From: Azospirillum sp. RU38E
GTDB lineage: Bacteria > Pseudomonadota > Alphaproteobacteria > Azospirillales > Azospirillaceae
Length of the DNA: 64,000 nucleotides
Reading direction: 5' to 3'
NCBI RefSeq assembly: GCF_900188385.1
Contig: NZ_FZOI01000002.1
Coordinates: forward strand, 431,667 to 495,666
Shown piece after piece: positions 19,755 through 28,029 of this stretch; positions within the stretch are counted from its first letter, which is position 1, and every line of letters starts with the position of its first letter. A program made the position numbers and the translations under genes. Below the pieces are notes generated by a model. The model was given only the letters and a program-made list of their open reading frames with translations, was not told the origin of the DNA and did not search any database.

Positions 19755-19954
19755 GGTGTTCTGCCCCCTTTTTCCCACCCTTGATAACAGTGTCGGCATC
19801 CCCTTGGTTCCCCTTTCGGCTGATGACGCGGATGCAGCATTGGCAGGGGCGCAGTTGGGCGCTACCGTCAAAGCCAGGACCGCGCTATGTAGGCGTCAGG
19901 AATACAATTCGGCCGCCCGCTCATCTGCCGGGCCCAGCCCGGAGATTTGGTGTG

Positions 19955-20614
19955 ATGAAGCTCTATGGCGTGTTGCTCAGCCCCTATGTCACCCGCGTGG
20001 TGTTGGCCATCCGCTTCAAGGGACTGGACATTCCCCTGGTGCCACCGCCGGGTGCGGGGTTGAAATCGCCCGAATATCTGGCCATCAACCCCTATGGCAA
20101 GATGCCGGCCCTGGTGGCTGGCGACGCGAGCATCATCGAATCGGAAGTCATCTGCGAATTCCTGGATGAACGATTCCCGGAAAAGAAAATTCTGCCCGGC
20201 AATGATGTGGCGCGTGCCCGCGCCCGCATCATCAGCCGCGCCATTGATCTTTATGTGCTGCCGGCCTTGCTGGGGCTGCTGGGCCAGATGAACCCGATCA
20301 ACCGTGACGCCGCCCTGGTGGCGGAAAAGCGGGCGGAGCTGCGGCGCGGCATGGATGGGCTGGAAACCTTCATCGAAGCTGCCCCCTGGTGCATCGGCGA
20401 CGCTTTCACCCTGGCTGATTGCGCTGTCGTGCCCGCCTGTTTCTTTTTGCAGAAGTTCCTGCCGGCCTTTGGAGCGATGGATGTGTTCGAAAACCATCCC
20501 AAGCTGGGCGCGGTCTGGGACCATGCCAATGGTGACCCGATGGGGGCCAAGCTGATCGCCGAGATGACCGGCGCCCTGGATGATTTCATGCGCCGTCGGG
20601 CCGCAAACAGTTAA
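19955..20614 (+). CDS. Glutathione S-transferase
   Basis: 219 residues from the ATG at 19955. The N-terminal thioredoxin-like domain 'MKLYGVLLSPYVTRVVLAIR' has a Ser-Pro at the active-site position, then 'YGKMPALVAGDASIIESEVI', the glutathione-binding Pro and Glu-Ser. The all-helical C-terminal domain has 'CIGDAFTLADCAVVPACFF'. Expected soluble glutathione conjugation or peroxide reduction; the electrophile is unknown. It is divergent from the transglutaminase gene. Confidence 0.9.
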   Translation: MKLYGVLLSPYVTRVVLAIRFKGLDIPLVPPPGAGLKSPEYLAINPYGKMPALVAGDASIIESEVICEFLDERFPEKKILPGNDVARARARIISRAIDLYVLPALLGLLGQMNPINRDAALVAEKRAELRRGMDGLETFIEAAPWCIGDAFTLADCAVVPACFFLQKFLPAFGAMDVFENHPKLGAVWDHANGDPMGAKLIAEMTGALDDFMRRRAANS

Positions 20615-20740
20615 CCCGATAGGACCATTTGGCACAGCCGGTTGACCGCCGCAACAGGCGGGCGCATGGTTGCGCCCGTCACGCGCCGGCACGGGTGCGG
20701 GCAGTGCAATCCAACGCGAAAAAGAACAGGAACCAAATCC

Positions 20741-22819
20741 ATGGTGAAGCCGATGCGCCTCGCGGCAACGACCGCCGCGACGATCGCCTTGATGGTGGGT
20801 GTCGCCCATGCCGATGAAGGCATGTGGACGCTGGACAATGTGCCGACAGCGGCAATCGCCAAGGCGACCGGCTTCACGCCGGACCCGGCCTGGCTGAAGA
20901 AGGTGCAGCTTTCCTCGGTGCGTCTGGCCGGCGGCTGCTCCGGCAGCTTCGTGTCCGGCGAAGGGCTGGTGATGACCAATCATCACTGCGTCGCCGACTG
21001 TGTGGCCGAACTGTCCAGCGCCAATGATGACGTGCAGGCCAACGGCTTCCTGGCCAAGGACCGCGCCGATGAGCGCAAGTGCGCCGGGATCGAGGTCAAC
21101 CAGTTGACCGACATCATCGATGTAACCGACAAGGTGAACAAGGCGACCGCCGGCAAGAATGGGCAGGATTTCGCCAATGCCCGCCGCGCCGCGCTGACCC
21201 AGATCGAAAAGGAATGCGCCGGCAACGATGCGTCGCTGCGTTGCGACGTGGTGACCCTCTATCAGGGCGGCCGCTATAATCTCTATAAGTATCAGCGCTA
21301 TCAGGATGTGCGGCTGGCCTTCGCGCCGGAAGCCGGCATCGCCGCCTTTGGCGGCGACCCGGACAATTTCAACTTCCCGCGCTATTGCCTGGACATGTCG
21401 CTGCTGCGCGTCTATGGCGCCGACGGCAAGCCGCTGAAGAGCCCCAACCATTTCAAATGGTCCAAGCAGGGCACCAAGCCGGGTGAAGCCACCTTCGTGT
21501 CCGGCCATCCCGGCTCCACCTCCCGCCAGCGCACCATCGCAGAGCTGGAATTCGTGCGGGATGAGGTGGCCACCTCCTACCTGTTCCATGCGCAGGAGCG
21601 GCGTGGCCGCCTGATCGAATTCGGCCGGGAGAATGCCGATCGCCGCCGTGAGGCGTTTGAGCCGCTGGCCCATACCGAAAATGGCATCAAGGTCTGGCAT
21701 GGTCGCCAGCAGGCCCTGGCCGACAAGGAGTTCTTCGGCGCCAAGGTGAAGGCCGAACAGGAACTGCGGGCCAAGATCGCCGCCGATCCCAAGCTGTCGG
21801 CCGAGGTGGGCGATGCGTTCGAGGTGATCGCCAAGGCCCAGGACCGCTATGCCCAGCTGTTCCCACGTTACATTATGCTGGAACGGATGCGCGCCTTTGA
21901 CAGCGATCTGGCGGGCTTTGCCCGTTCGCTGCTGCGTGCCGCCGATGAAAGCAAGCTGGCCAATAATGACCGTCTGCGGGAATTCAGCGATGCCCGCCTG
22001 CCGGCCTTGAAGCAGCGCCTGTCCAACCCGGCCCCGGTCCATAAGGACCTGGAAATCGCCATGCTGTCCTTCTCCCTGACCAAGCTGCGGGAGGCGTTCG
22101 GCCCGGACGATGCCATCGTCAAGGCGGTGCTGGGCAAGCAGTCGCCCGATCAGGTAGCCAATGCCGCCATCACTGCCAGCAAGCTGTCTGACCCGGCGGA
22201 ACGTCTGCGCCTGTTCGAAGGCGGCAAGGCCGCCATCGATGCGTCCGACGATCCGCTGATCAAGCTGATGAAGGCCATCGATCCGGCCGCCCGCGCTGCC
22301 CGCAAGGCCGTGGAAGAGGAAGTGGAAGCCCCGGTGGAGCAGGCCCAGGCCCGCATCGCCAAGGCCCGCTTCGCCATCTATGGCGACAGCGTCTATCCCG
22401 ACGCCACCTTCTCGCTGCGCCTGTCCTACGGCAAGGTGCAGGGCTGGGAAGAGCTGGACGGCCATCAGGTGGAACCCTACACCACCTTCGCCGGTGCGTT
22501 TGAGCGCGATACTGGTGCCGCCCCGTTCGACCTGCCGACCCGCTGGGATCAAGCCAAGGGCAAGGTCAACATGTCCACGCCGTTCAATGCCGTGACCACC
22601 AATGACATCATTGGCGGCAATTCCGGCTCCCCGGCGCTGAACAGCAAGGCTGAGGTGATCGGTCTGGTGTTCGACGGCAATATTCACAGCCTGTCGGGCG
22701 ACTATGGCTATGAGCCCAAGCGCAACCGCACGGTGATGGTGGATGTGCGCGGCATGACGGAGGCCTTGCGCAACGTCTATGGCGCCGACCAGTTGATCAA
22801 GGAACTGGGGGTGAAGTAA
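20741..22819 (+). CDS. S46 family dipeptidyl-peptidase (DPP7-like)
   Basis: 692 residues from the ATG at 20741 (AGGA upstream), with a Sec signal ending near 'GVAHADEG'. The chymotrypsin-like triad is present: His in 'MTNHHCVADC', Asp in 'FGGDPDNFNFPRY' and Ser in 'GGNSGSPALN'. The residue 18 after the Ser is Gly ('VFDGN'). In Porphyromonas the DPP11 enzymes carry Arg there and prefer Asp/Glu at P1, whereas DPP7 carries Gly and prefers hydrophobic P1. This enzyme should therefore release dipeptides with a bulky penultimate residue in the periplasm. It opens a region with other peptide-linked genes. Confidence 0.93.
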   Translation: MVKPMRLAATTAATIALMVGVAHADEGMWTLDNVPTAAIAKATGFTPDPAWLKKVQLSSVRLAGGCSGSFVSGEGLVMTNHHCVADCVAELSSANDDVQANGFLAKDRADERKCAGIEVNQLTDIIDVTDKVNKATAGKNGQDFANARRAALTQIEKECAGNDASLRCDVVTLYQGGRYNLYKYQRYQDVRLAFAPEAGIAAFGGDPDNFNFPRYCLDMSLLRVYGADGKPLKSPNHFKWSKQGTKPGEATFVSGHPGSTSRQRTIAELEFVRDEVATSYLFHAQERRGRLIEFGRENADRRREAFEPLAHTENGIKVWHGRQQALADKEFFGAKVKAEQELRAKIAADPKLSAEVGDAFEVIAKAQDRYAQLFPRYIMLERMRAFDSDLAGFARSLLRAADESKLANNDRLREFSDARLPALKQRLSNPAPVHKDLEIAMLSFSLTKLREAFGPDDAIVKAVLGKQSPDQVANAAITASKLSDPAERLRLFEGGKAAIDASDDPLIKLMKAIDPAARAARKAVEEEVEAPVEQAQARIAKARFAIYGDSVYPDATFSLRLSYGKVQGWEELDGHQVEPYTTFAGAFERDTGAAPFDLPTRWDQAKGKVNMSTPFNAVTTNDIIGGNSGSPALNSKAEVIGLVFDGNIHSLSGDYGYEPKRNRTVMVDVRGMTEALRNVYGADQLIKELGVK

Positions 22820-22833
22820 TCGCTCCCCATCAA

Positions 22834-22867
22834 CCCGCTGGCGTCCCCGTATCGGGATGCCAGCGGG
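22834..22867. terminator. Strong hairpin between S46 peptidase and the orphan gene
   Basis: 9-bp outer stem CCCGCTGGC/GCCAGCGGG with an inner TCCC/GGGA stem, located between two convergent stops. There is no long T-run; the role is inferred from position. Confidence 0.6.
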
Positions 22868-22876
22868 GCATCATTA

Positions 22877-23971
22877 TCAGCGGAAAACCCTGTCATCGGG
22901 CATCCGTTTTTCCGCGATGAAGCGCTCAACCCGTTGCCGGGGGCCGGGTTGCTGGTTGACATCTGCCAAATCCCGCGACTGGATCAAGAAATCCAGCATC
23001 ATTTTCCGGGATTTCTGGTCCTTCATCCGATTATAGAAGGCCGCCTTGGCAACATATCCCCAATACAGATAGGCTCTGCGGCAGATATTCAGCGTTTCGT
23101 TCTGGCTGTACATTGTCTGCATCATACTATCCAATTTTTGGATGGAACCGGCATTGGCCCTTTCCGGCAGGGAATGGATGATGAAAACCTCCAACAGATA
23201 GTTGGTATTGAACCGCAGAACCTGTCGCCGGTAAAATTCATCACGGGGTATTTTTTCGGCATTCGGGCCGTCAATCGCTCTTGTCTGTCGGTTTTCGGTT
23301 TTCCGGATGTCCGCGATCAACTCTTCGATTTCCTCCGGCTTTGCCGCCCCCCGATACGACAGCCAGGACAGGGCATTCAGAAGAGAAAGGCGATATTCGA
23401 TCCGCTGCCAGAAAGCATCACTGGAGAAAATATCCTCCGGGATTTGATCCACAAGCGTAGCAGCGGCTCGCAACTCGCTCACCCCCTCCTTAACGATGTT
23501 AATGTCATTGATTTGGATGCCGTATTTGGTAGATGAATATCCGAATAAGTACCTAAACATTCCTTCATCTCTGATCGTCCAATACTCTTTTTTGCTGTTT
23601 ATTATTGCGTCATTGAATATATTTTTAAAAAAAATATATTCAATATCTTTCACATCATCTTTATTTGATAGATCATGATGGATTGTATTTTTGTAGAAAA
23701 GTGACAACTCTCCCAGGTTTTCAAGTTTTCTTGGATCATTCAACCAAGGTTCAGGCCTGTCGCGTGATCTATCACGACTAAGCCACTTTATCACCTTTTC
23801 ATAATGATTTAAGTCGTAGTACCCACCACGGAATTCGTACCCAGATGAGTTATCATTCGGATCAGAATTGCCATCACAAGCAAGGTCTGGGGACCATATA
23901 AAAGCGTATGAAATAGAAGGAAAAAATAAAATAATCAATAAAAAAATTATAGAAAAATTTATCTTTTTCAT
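22877..23971 (-). CDS. Exported protein of unknown function, AT-rich 5' half
   Basis: 364 residues from the ATG at 23971 ('MKKINFSIIFLLIILFFPSI'), with a clear signal peptide ending near 'SYAF'. I do not recognise the family. The middle has 'YWTIRDEGMFRYLFGYSSTK' and Asn/Lys/Ile-rich stretches; the C-terminal half is Arg/Glu-rich and helical ('AYLYWGYVAKAAFYNRMKDQ', 'KSRKMMLDFLIQSRDLADV'). The first half of the gene is visibly AT-rich, with Asn and Ile codons unlike its neighbours, while the last third has normal host GC. This suggests a recently acquired or chimeric gene. It is convergent with the S46 peptidase. Confidence 0.72.
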   Translation of the reverse strand: MKKINFSIIFLLIILFFPSISYAFIWSPDLACDGNSDPNDNSSGYEFRGGYYDLNHYEKVIKWLSRDRSRDRPEPWLNDPRKLENLGELSLFYKNTIHHDLSNKDDVKDIEYIFFKNIFNDAIINSKKEYWTIRDEGMFRYLFGYSSTKYGIQINDINIVKEGVSELRAAATLVDQIPEDIFSSDAFWQRIEYRLSLLNALSWLSYRGAAKPEEIEELIADIRKTENRQTRAIDGPNAEKIPRDEFYRRQVLRFNTNYLLEVFIIHSLPERANAGSIQKLDSMMQTMYSQNETLNICRRAYLYWGYVAKAAFYNRMKDQKSRKMMLDFLIQSRDLADVNQQPGPRQRVERFIAEKRMPDDRVFR

Positions 23972-24535
23972 TTTCCACTCTGCAAAATTTACCAAAATAA
24001 TAATATATTATTTCATACATTTAAAAAAACAATCAAGAAATAAAAATATATGGAAGCCATATGCCAGAAATCATACGCAACATCTATAACGCTGACAGAC
24101 TGGTCAGGTAACTGGAGGTTAAGTGAGCACCCCGCCCCCCCATCCACCTGGGAGAGGCGACGCCCTCACTTTCCATGTCCGCACATGAGGCGCTGACGGA
24201 AGCGCCAACGATCAGGGTAAACTTGTTCCTGCGCTCAGGGTTGCCCCTTTGGATGTTGAAATTTTACTACATCTTACTGTAGTTTTTTGAGAAAGATGCG
24301 ATCAATTCTGACTTCTTATTCCAATTTAAATGCGACAATACGCCGCACCTTCCCTTCCGGCGGTACTAACAGACAACGGTATGGCTGGCAAAACCCGCAG
24401 CCCGCCTATGTTGCGGCGCACATAATGCGAATTTCTTCTTATTACGAGTTGGTAGCAATTTACCTTGCTTCATTACACAGCACAGCTTGACAGCGCATTC
24501 TTCGGTAAGCCACCCTAACACCCGTTAGCAGGAGC
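23972..24535. other. AT-rich non-coding stretch upstream of the riboswitch
   Basis: No convincing gene. The first 130 bp are very AT-rich, continuing the composition of the orphan gene. A small hairpin with T-run (ACTACA-tcttac-TGTAGT then TTTTT) lies at 24266-24288 on the plus strand and could end a short transcript. TTGACA occurs at 24487-24492, but no good -10 is found 16-18 nt later, so the riboswitch promoter is not resolved. Confidence 0.5.
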
Positions 24536-24698
24536 ACATGGGAGAGACCGGCCTTGGCCGGCGCCGAAGGAGCAACCGCCCCGGAAACTCTCAGGCAAAC
24601 GGACCATGCGGCTCGGGATTACAATCTGGAAAGTGACGGAAGCTGCGGCTGGCCGTCCGCCGACGGGGTAATACTCTCAGGCACAAAAACAGATGGGG
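24536..24698 (+). ncRNA. Tandem glycine riboswitch
   Basis: Two consecutive glycine-aptamer cores. Aptamer 1 (about 24536-24607): GGGAGAGACC, then GGCGCCGAAGGAGCAACCGC, then AAACTCTCAGGCAAACGGAC. A short linker follows. Aptamer 2 (about 24625-24698): TCTGGAAAGTGACG, then GCCGACGGGGTAATACTCTC and AGGCAC...ACAGATGGGG. Both contain the family-defining CTCTCAGGCA block, and the second closes with TCTGG/CAGA. Tandem aptamers of this class sense glycine, usually switching on gcv genes. Here the first gene downstream on the same strand is a TonB-dependent receptor at 24920. This is motif recognition by eye, not a covariance-model hit. Confidence 0.9.
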
Positions 24699-24731
24699 CG
24701 CCGAAAAGCACGGAAACCGCTTTGGGGGCGC
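24698..24731 (+). promoter_or_regulatory. Putative expression-platform hairpin after the glycine aptamers
   Basis: GCGCC (24698-24702) can pair with GGCGC (24727-24731), enclosing AAAGC/GCTTT. A second stem CGCCCG/CGGGCG lies at 24761-24777. Neither has a T-run. TCCCTG at 24754-24759 is complementary to CAGGGA at 24908-24913, which overlaps the receptor's ribosome-binding site, so long-range translational control is possible. A five-codon ATG...TGA frame (24736-24753) also sits here. All functional readings are inference. Confidence 0.4.
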
Positions 24732-24919
24732 AGCCATGTCCATCACCAGTTGATCCCTGACGCCCGGATTGCGGGCGCACTCTCCGCATCGACCATCATA
24801 TCAGCATGACCTGCCGACGGCGGGGACCGCTATTTCCATGTCGCCCAACAGCGGGCGGCCAAGGAAGAGCTGTGCCCTCTGCATAATGATCGGCGGGCTT
24901 GCCCGAGCAGGGAAGCAAA

Positions 24920-27900
24920 ATGAACAGAATCCTCAAGGCGGCGCTGCTGGGCAGCGGTTCCGCGATTACTCTTCTATGGTACACCAGCAGCCTGGCACAG
25001 CCGGCCGATCCCAACCTGCTGGCATCCCCGGCCACCGCGGCCACCGCCGCGGCCGCCCCAGCCCTCACCGACACGGATGAGCTGGACGAAATCGTCGTCA
25101 CCGGATCGCGGCTCAGTTCGGAATATAACAGCCCCAATCAGGTGCAGGTGATCAAGGCGGAGATGGCCCGCAATGCCGGCGCCTTCGATACGGCCAGCAT
25201 CATCAACCGCGCCGTGGCGGCCATGGGCACGCAGCAGGTCAATAACCGCCTGTCCGCCACGGGGGCCGGCGGCATGGTGGTGGATGGCGGCAATAATGCC
25301 CAGACCATCGGCCTGCGCAACCTGGGAGCCGGGCGCACCCTGGTGATGCTGAACGGTCACCGCTTGACGCCCGCGGGTACGGGCAGCCGGGTGGGTCAGG
25401 TGGACCTGAACACTATCCCTTCTTCCATTATCGACCGGGTGGAGGTGCTGACGGGCGGCGCCTCCTCCATCTACGGGTCGGACGCCATTGCCGGCGTGGT
25501 CAATATCATCCCCCGCCGCACCTCGGCCGGGCTGGAAATGAATCTGGACGGCAATGTCTCCCAACATGGCGGGGGCAATTACTTTCAAGGCTCCATGTTC
25601 TGGGGTCAGAATTATGGCGACGGTTACATCAATATCGGTGCGGAATATCGCCGCCAGGAATCCCTGAAGAACCGTCAGCGGTCCCGCACATCCTGCGCGC
25701 AGGATTATGTTTTTGATGCCGCCACCGGCCAGCGTGCCGATTTGCTGGATGCCAGTGGCAATATCAAGTGCCGCAACCTGAACCCGACCGGCATCTTTTT
25801 TGATTACAGCTTCTATGGCGGCTGGTTCCAGTATGACCCGACACCGGGCAACCCCGCCTATCCGGCCACAGCACTGGGTCTGCGGGCCAGCCTGCCGGAT
25901 TGGGTGCGGGCGGCCCGTGGTGGCTATCCAGAGACCTATACCTACGGCACCAGCGACAGCCCCGCCTATCAGAATGCCGACAGTATCGCCCCCCTGGAAA
26001 CCGGCAGCCTCTATGTCTCCGGTGCCTATGATATCAGCAATGAAGTGGAGGCCTATGGCAATCTGCTGCTGAACCGGCGCGTCTCCTCCTCCGACACTTG
26101 GCAGTTCCTCTATCCGCTGCTGTCCCCGACCAACCCCAATAATACGGTGGCAAAGGGGCTGATCCAGGCGAGCAACGGGTCATCGACCGGGCTGGTGCAG
26201 CCGCAGATGAATATGGGGCAGTATCAGCGCCAGACGGTGAATTATGGTCAGGCCACCGGCGGCCTGCGCGGCACGCTGGACATGCCGCTGCTGAACCGCA
26301 AATGGTCCTGGGATGTCTCCGGCCATGCCGGCCGGTCCGATGGCCGCTACAGCAGCGATTTTTTCTATAATGACCGGCTGGACGCCGCCACGGCGCCGGG
26401 CGTGGCCTGCGACCCATCCCGCATCACCATTTCCGGCCCCGCCACTTGCGTTTCCATCCCCTGGCTGTCCAAGCGCTTCCTGGTAGATCAGAACTGGACC
26501 CAGGAAGAACGCGACTTCCTGATGGGGCGGGAGACGGGGCGGACCAAATTTGATCAGGCCGGCATTGACGGTTCCATTTCCGGTTCACTGTTCGATCTGC
26601 CGGCGGGGCCGCTGGATGTGGCCACGGGCTTTGCCATCCGCTATCAGCACCTGAACGACACGCCGGGGTACAATGCCCGCAACGGCAATTACTTCGCCTC
26701 CTCCACCGCCGGGATCACCAAGGGTTCCGATACGGTGCAGGAATTGTTCGGGGAAATCGGTGTGCCGCTGCTGGCCGATCTGCCGCTGGTGGAGAAACTG
26801 AGTTTCACCGGTTCCGGCCGTTACACGAAATATCGCAGCTTCGGGTCGGATGAGACCTATAAGGCCGGGCTGGGCTGGACGGTCGCCCCCTGGATCGCCC
26901 TGCGCGCCAGCACCGGCACGTCCTTTCGCGCACCCTCGCTCTATGAACTTTATCTGGCCAACCAGCTCAGCTTCTATTCCTATATTGATCCCTGCCGGCG
27001 TTATGGCGACAGTGCCACCGCCACCGTCACCGCGAACTGCACCGCTCAAGGTTTCGCGCCCGATTTCGATCCGGCCAATAGCGGCATCACCGCCGTTACC
27101 GGCGGTGGCAAGGGACAGTTGGAGGCGGAGACCTCCCGCAACAAGAGTGTCGGCATTGTGCTGACGCCCGCCTTTGCCAACCTGAATGTCGCGGTGGATT
27201 ATTACAGCATCGCCGTGAATAATGAGGTGGCGTCCTATGGTGTCGGCAGCATCATCAACCGCTGTTACAATAACCCCACCTTCCCCGGTAACAGCTTTTG
27301 CGCCAAGATCATCCGCGACCCGACCACCCGCGCCATTACAGTGGTCGATGACCGGCTGGTTAATCTGGCCCGGCAGACTCAGCGTGGCATCGATCTCTCC
27401 CTGAACTTCCGCCAGCCCACCGATTTCGGCAGCTTTGGCATTGATGTGCAATGGAACTGGGTGCTGGAAAATACGCTGCGCCGGGATGAAACCTCTTACG
27501 AGGATCGCAACGGCCTGTCCGGCAACCCCAAGACCACAGGTTGGGTGGAAGCCAGCCTGAACATTGGGAAATGGACGGGCTTTTACGGCTTCAACTTCAT
27601 CGGCCCCACCAACGATGCCAAATATTACGACAATGGCAATCTGTTCACCTATTGTGGTGCCTATGCCGGGCGGACCCAGCCCGGCAACCGCAATGACTGT
27701 CTGAAGGTGACGGAGAAGCTGAAAGTCGGCAGCTATATGACCCATTATGTCAGTGTGAAATATCAACTGGTCGAAGATATGTTCGCTCAGCTCGGCGTCA
27801 CCAACATGTTCGACAAGAAGCCGCCGGTGATGGGGTCCGACAGTTTCACCTATCGCACCGGGTCGGTCCCCAGCAACCTGTATGATCTGCGGGGCCGTAC

Positions 27901-27931
27901 CATCACCTTCCGCTTGGGCAAGACCTTCTGA
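24920..27931 (+). CDS. TonB-dependent outer-membrane receptor
   Basis: 1003 residues from the ATG at 24920, with GGGA just upstream. Signal peptide to about residue 27 ('SSLAQPA'), then an Ala-rich linker, TonB box 'DELDEIVVTGSRL' (about 52-64), plug domain with 'TLVMLNGHRLTP' and 'IDRVEVLTGGASSIYGSDAI', then a 22-strand type barrel ending in 'GRTITFRLGKTF' with the terminal Phe. The plug and barrel pattern resembles receptors for peptides or oligomers more than siderophores. It lies 220 nt after a tandem glycine riboswitch and before a tricorn-like protease, so uptake of glycine-containing peptides is the simplest hypothesis. The ligand is not determined by sequence. Confidence 0.93.
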   Translation: MNRILKAALLGSGSAITLLWYTSSLAQPADPNLLASPATAATAAAAPALTDTDELDEIVVTGSRLSSEYNSPNQVQVIKAEMARNAGAFDTASIINRAVAAMGTQQVNNRLSATGAGGMVVDGGNNAQTIGLRNLGAGRTLVMLNGHRLTPAGTGSRVGQVDLNTIPSSIIDRVEVLTGGASSIYGSDAIAGVVNIIPRRTSAGLEMNLDGNVSQHGGGNYFQGSMFWGQNYGDGYINIGAEYRRQESLKNRQRSRTSCAQDYVFDAATGQRADLLDASGNIKCRNLNPTGIFFDYSFYGGWFQYDPTPGNPAYPATALGLRASLPDWVRAARGGYPETYTYGTSDSPAYQNADSIAPLETGSLYVSGAYDISNEVEAYGNLLLNRRVSSSDTWQFLYPLLSPTNPNNTVAKGLIQASNGSSTGLVQPQMNMGQYQRQTVNYGQATGGLRGTLDMPLLNRKWSWDVSGHAGRSDGRYSSDFFYNDRLDAATAPGVACDPSRITISGPATCVSIPWLSKRFLVDQNWTQEERDFLMGRETGRTKFDQAGIDGSISGSLFDLPAGPLDVATGFAIRYQHLNDTPGYNARNGNYFASSTAGITKGSDTVQELFGEIGVPLLADLPLVEKLSFTGSGRYTKYRSFGSDETYKAGLGWTVAPWIALRASTGTSFRAPSLYELYLANQLSFYSYIDPCRRYGDSATATVTANCTAQGFAPDFDPANSGITAVTGGGKGQLEAETSRNKSVGIVLTPAFANLNVAVDYYSIAVNNEVASYGVGSIINRCYNNPTFPGNSFCAKIIRDPTTRAITVVDDRLVNLARQTQRGIDLSLNFRQPTDFGSFGIDVQWNWVLENTLRRDETSYEDRNGLSGNPKTTGWVEASLNIGKWTGFYGFNFIGPTNDAKYYDNGNLFTYCGAYAGRTQPGNRNDCLKVTEKLKVGSYMTHYVSVKYQLVEDMFAQLGVTNMFDKKPPVMGSDSFTYRTGSVPSNLYDLRGRTITFRLGKTF

Positions 27932-27945
27932 GGTCGGCTATAAAG

Positions 27946-27971
27946 CCGGCGGCCACCGCCTTGGCCGCCGG
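27946..27971 (+). other. Intercistronic hairpin between receptor and protease
   Basis: Perfect 9-bp stem CCGGCGGCC/GGCCGCCGG with an 8-nt loop, 15 bp after the receptor stop. No T-run follows, so it may be an mRNA-stabilising or partial attenuation stem. It abuts an ATG at 27973, which argues against that ATG as the start of the next gene. Confidence 0.5.
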
Positions 27972-28029
27972 TATGTTTCGCGCGATAAAGAAGATCAGGG
28001 AGAGGGTTTTGCGCCTGTTGAACATTCGC

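Noticed and set aside
19868..22687. 939-codon open frame on the minus strand
   Set aside because: It is antisense to the S46 peptidase, has His/Gly/Gln-rich composition typical of reverse frames in high-GC DNA, and no family motifs or RBS.
24287..24490. 67-codon open frame before the riboswitch
   Set aside because: No RBS, no recognisable protein pattern, and it sits in a presumed leader/promoter region.
24487..24492. TTGACA as the -35 of the riboswitch promoter
   Set aside because: No acceptable -10 hexamer is present 16-18 nt downstream; taaca lies 23 nt away.
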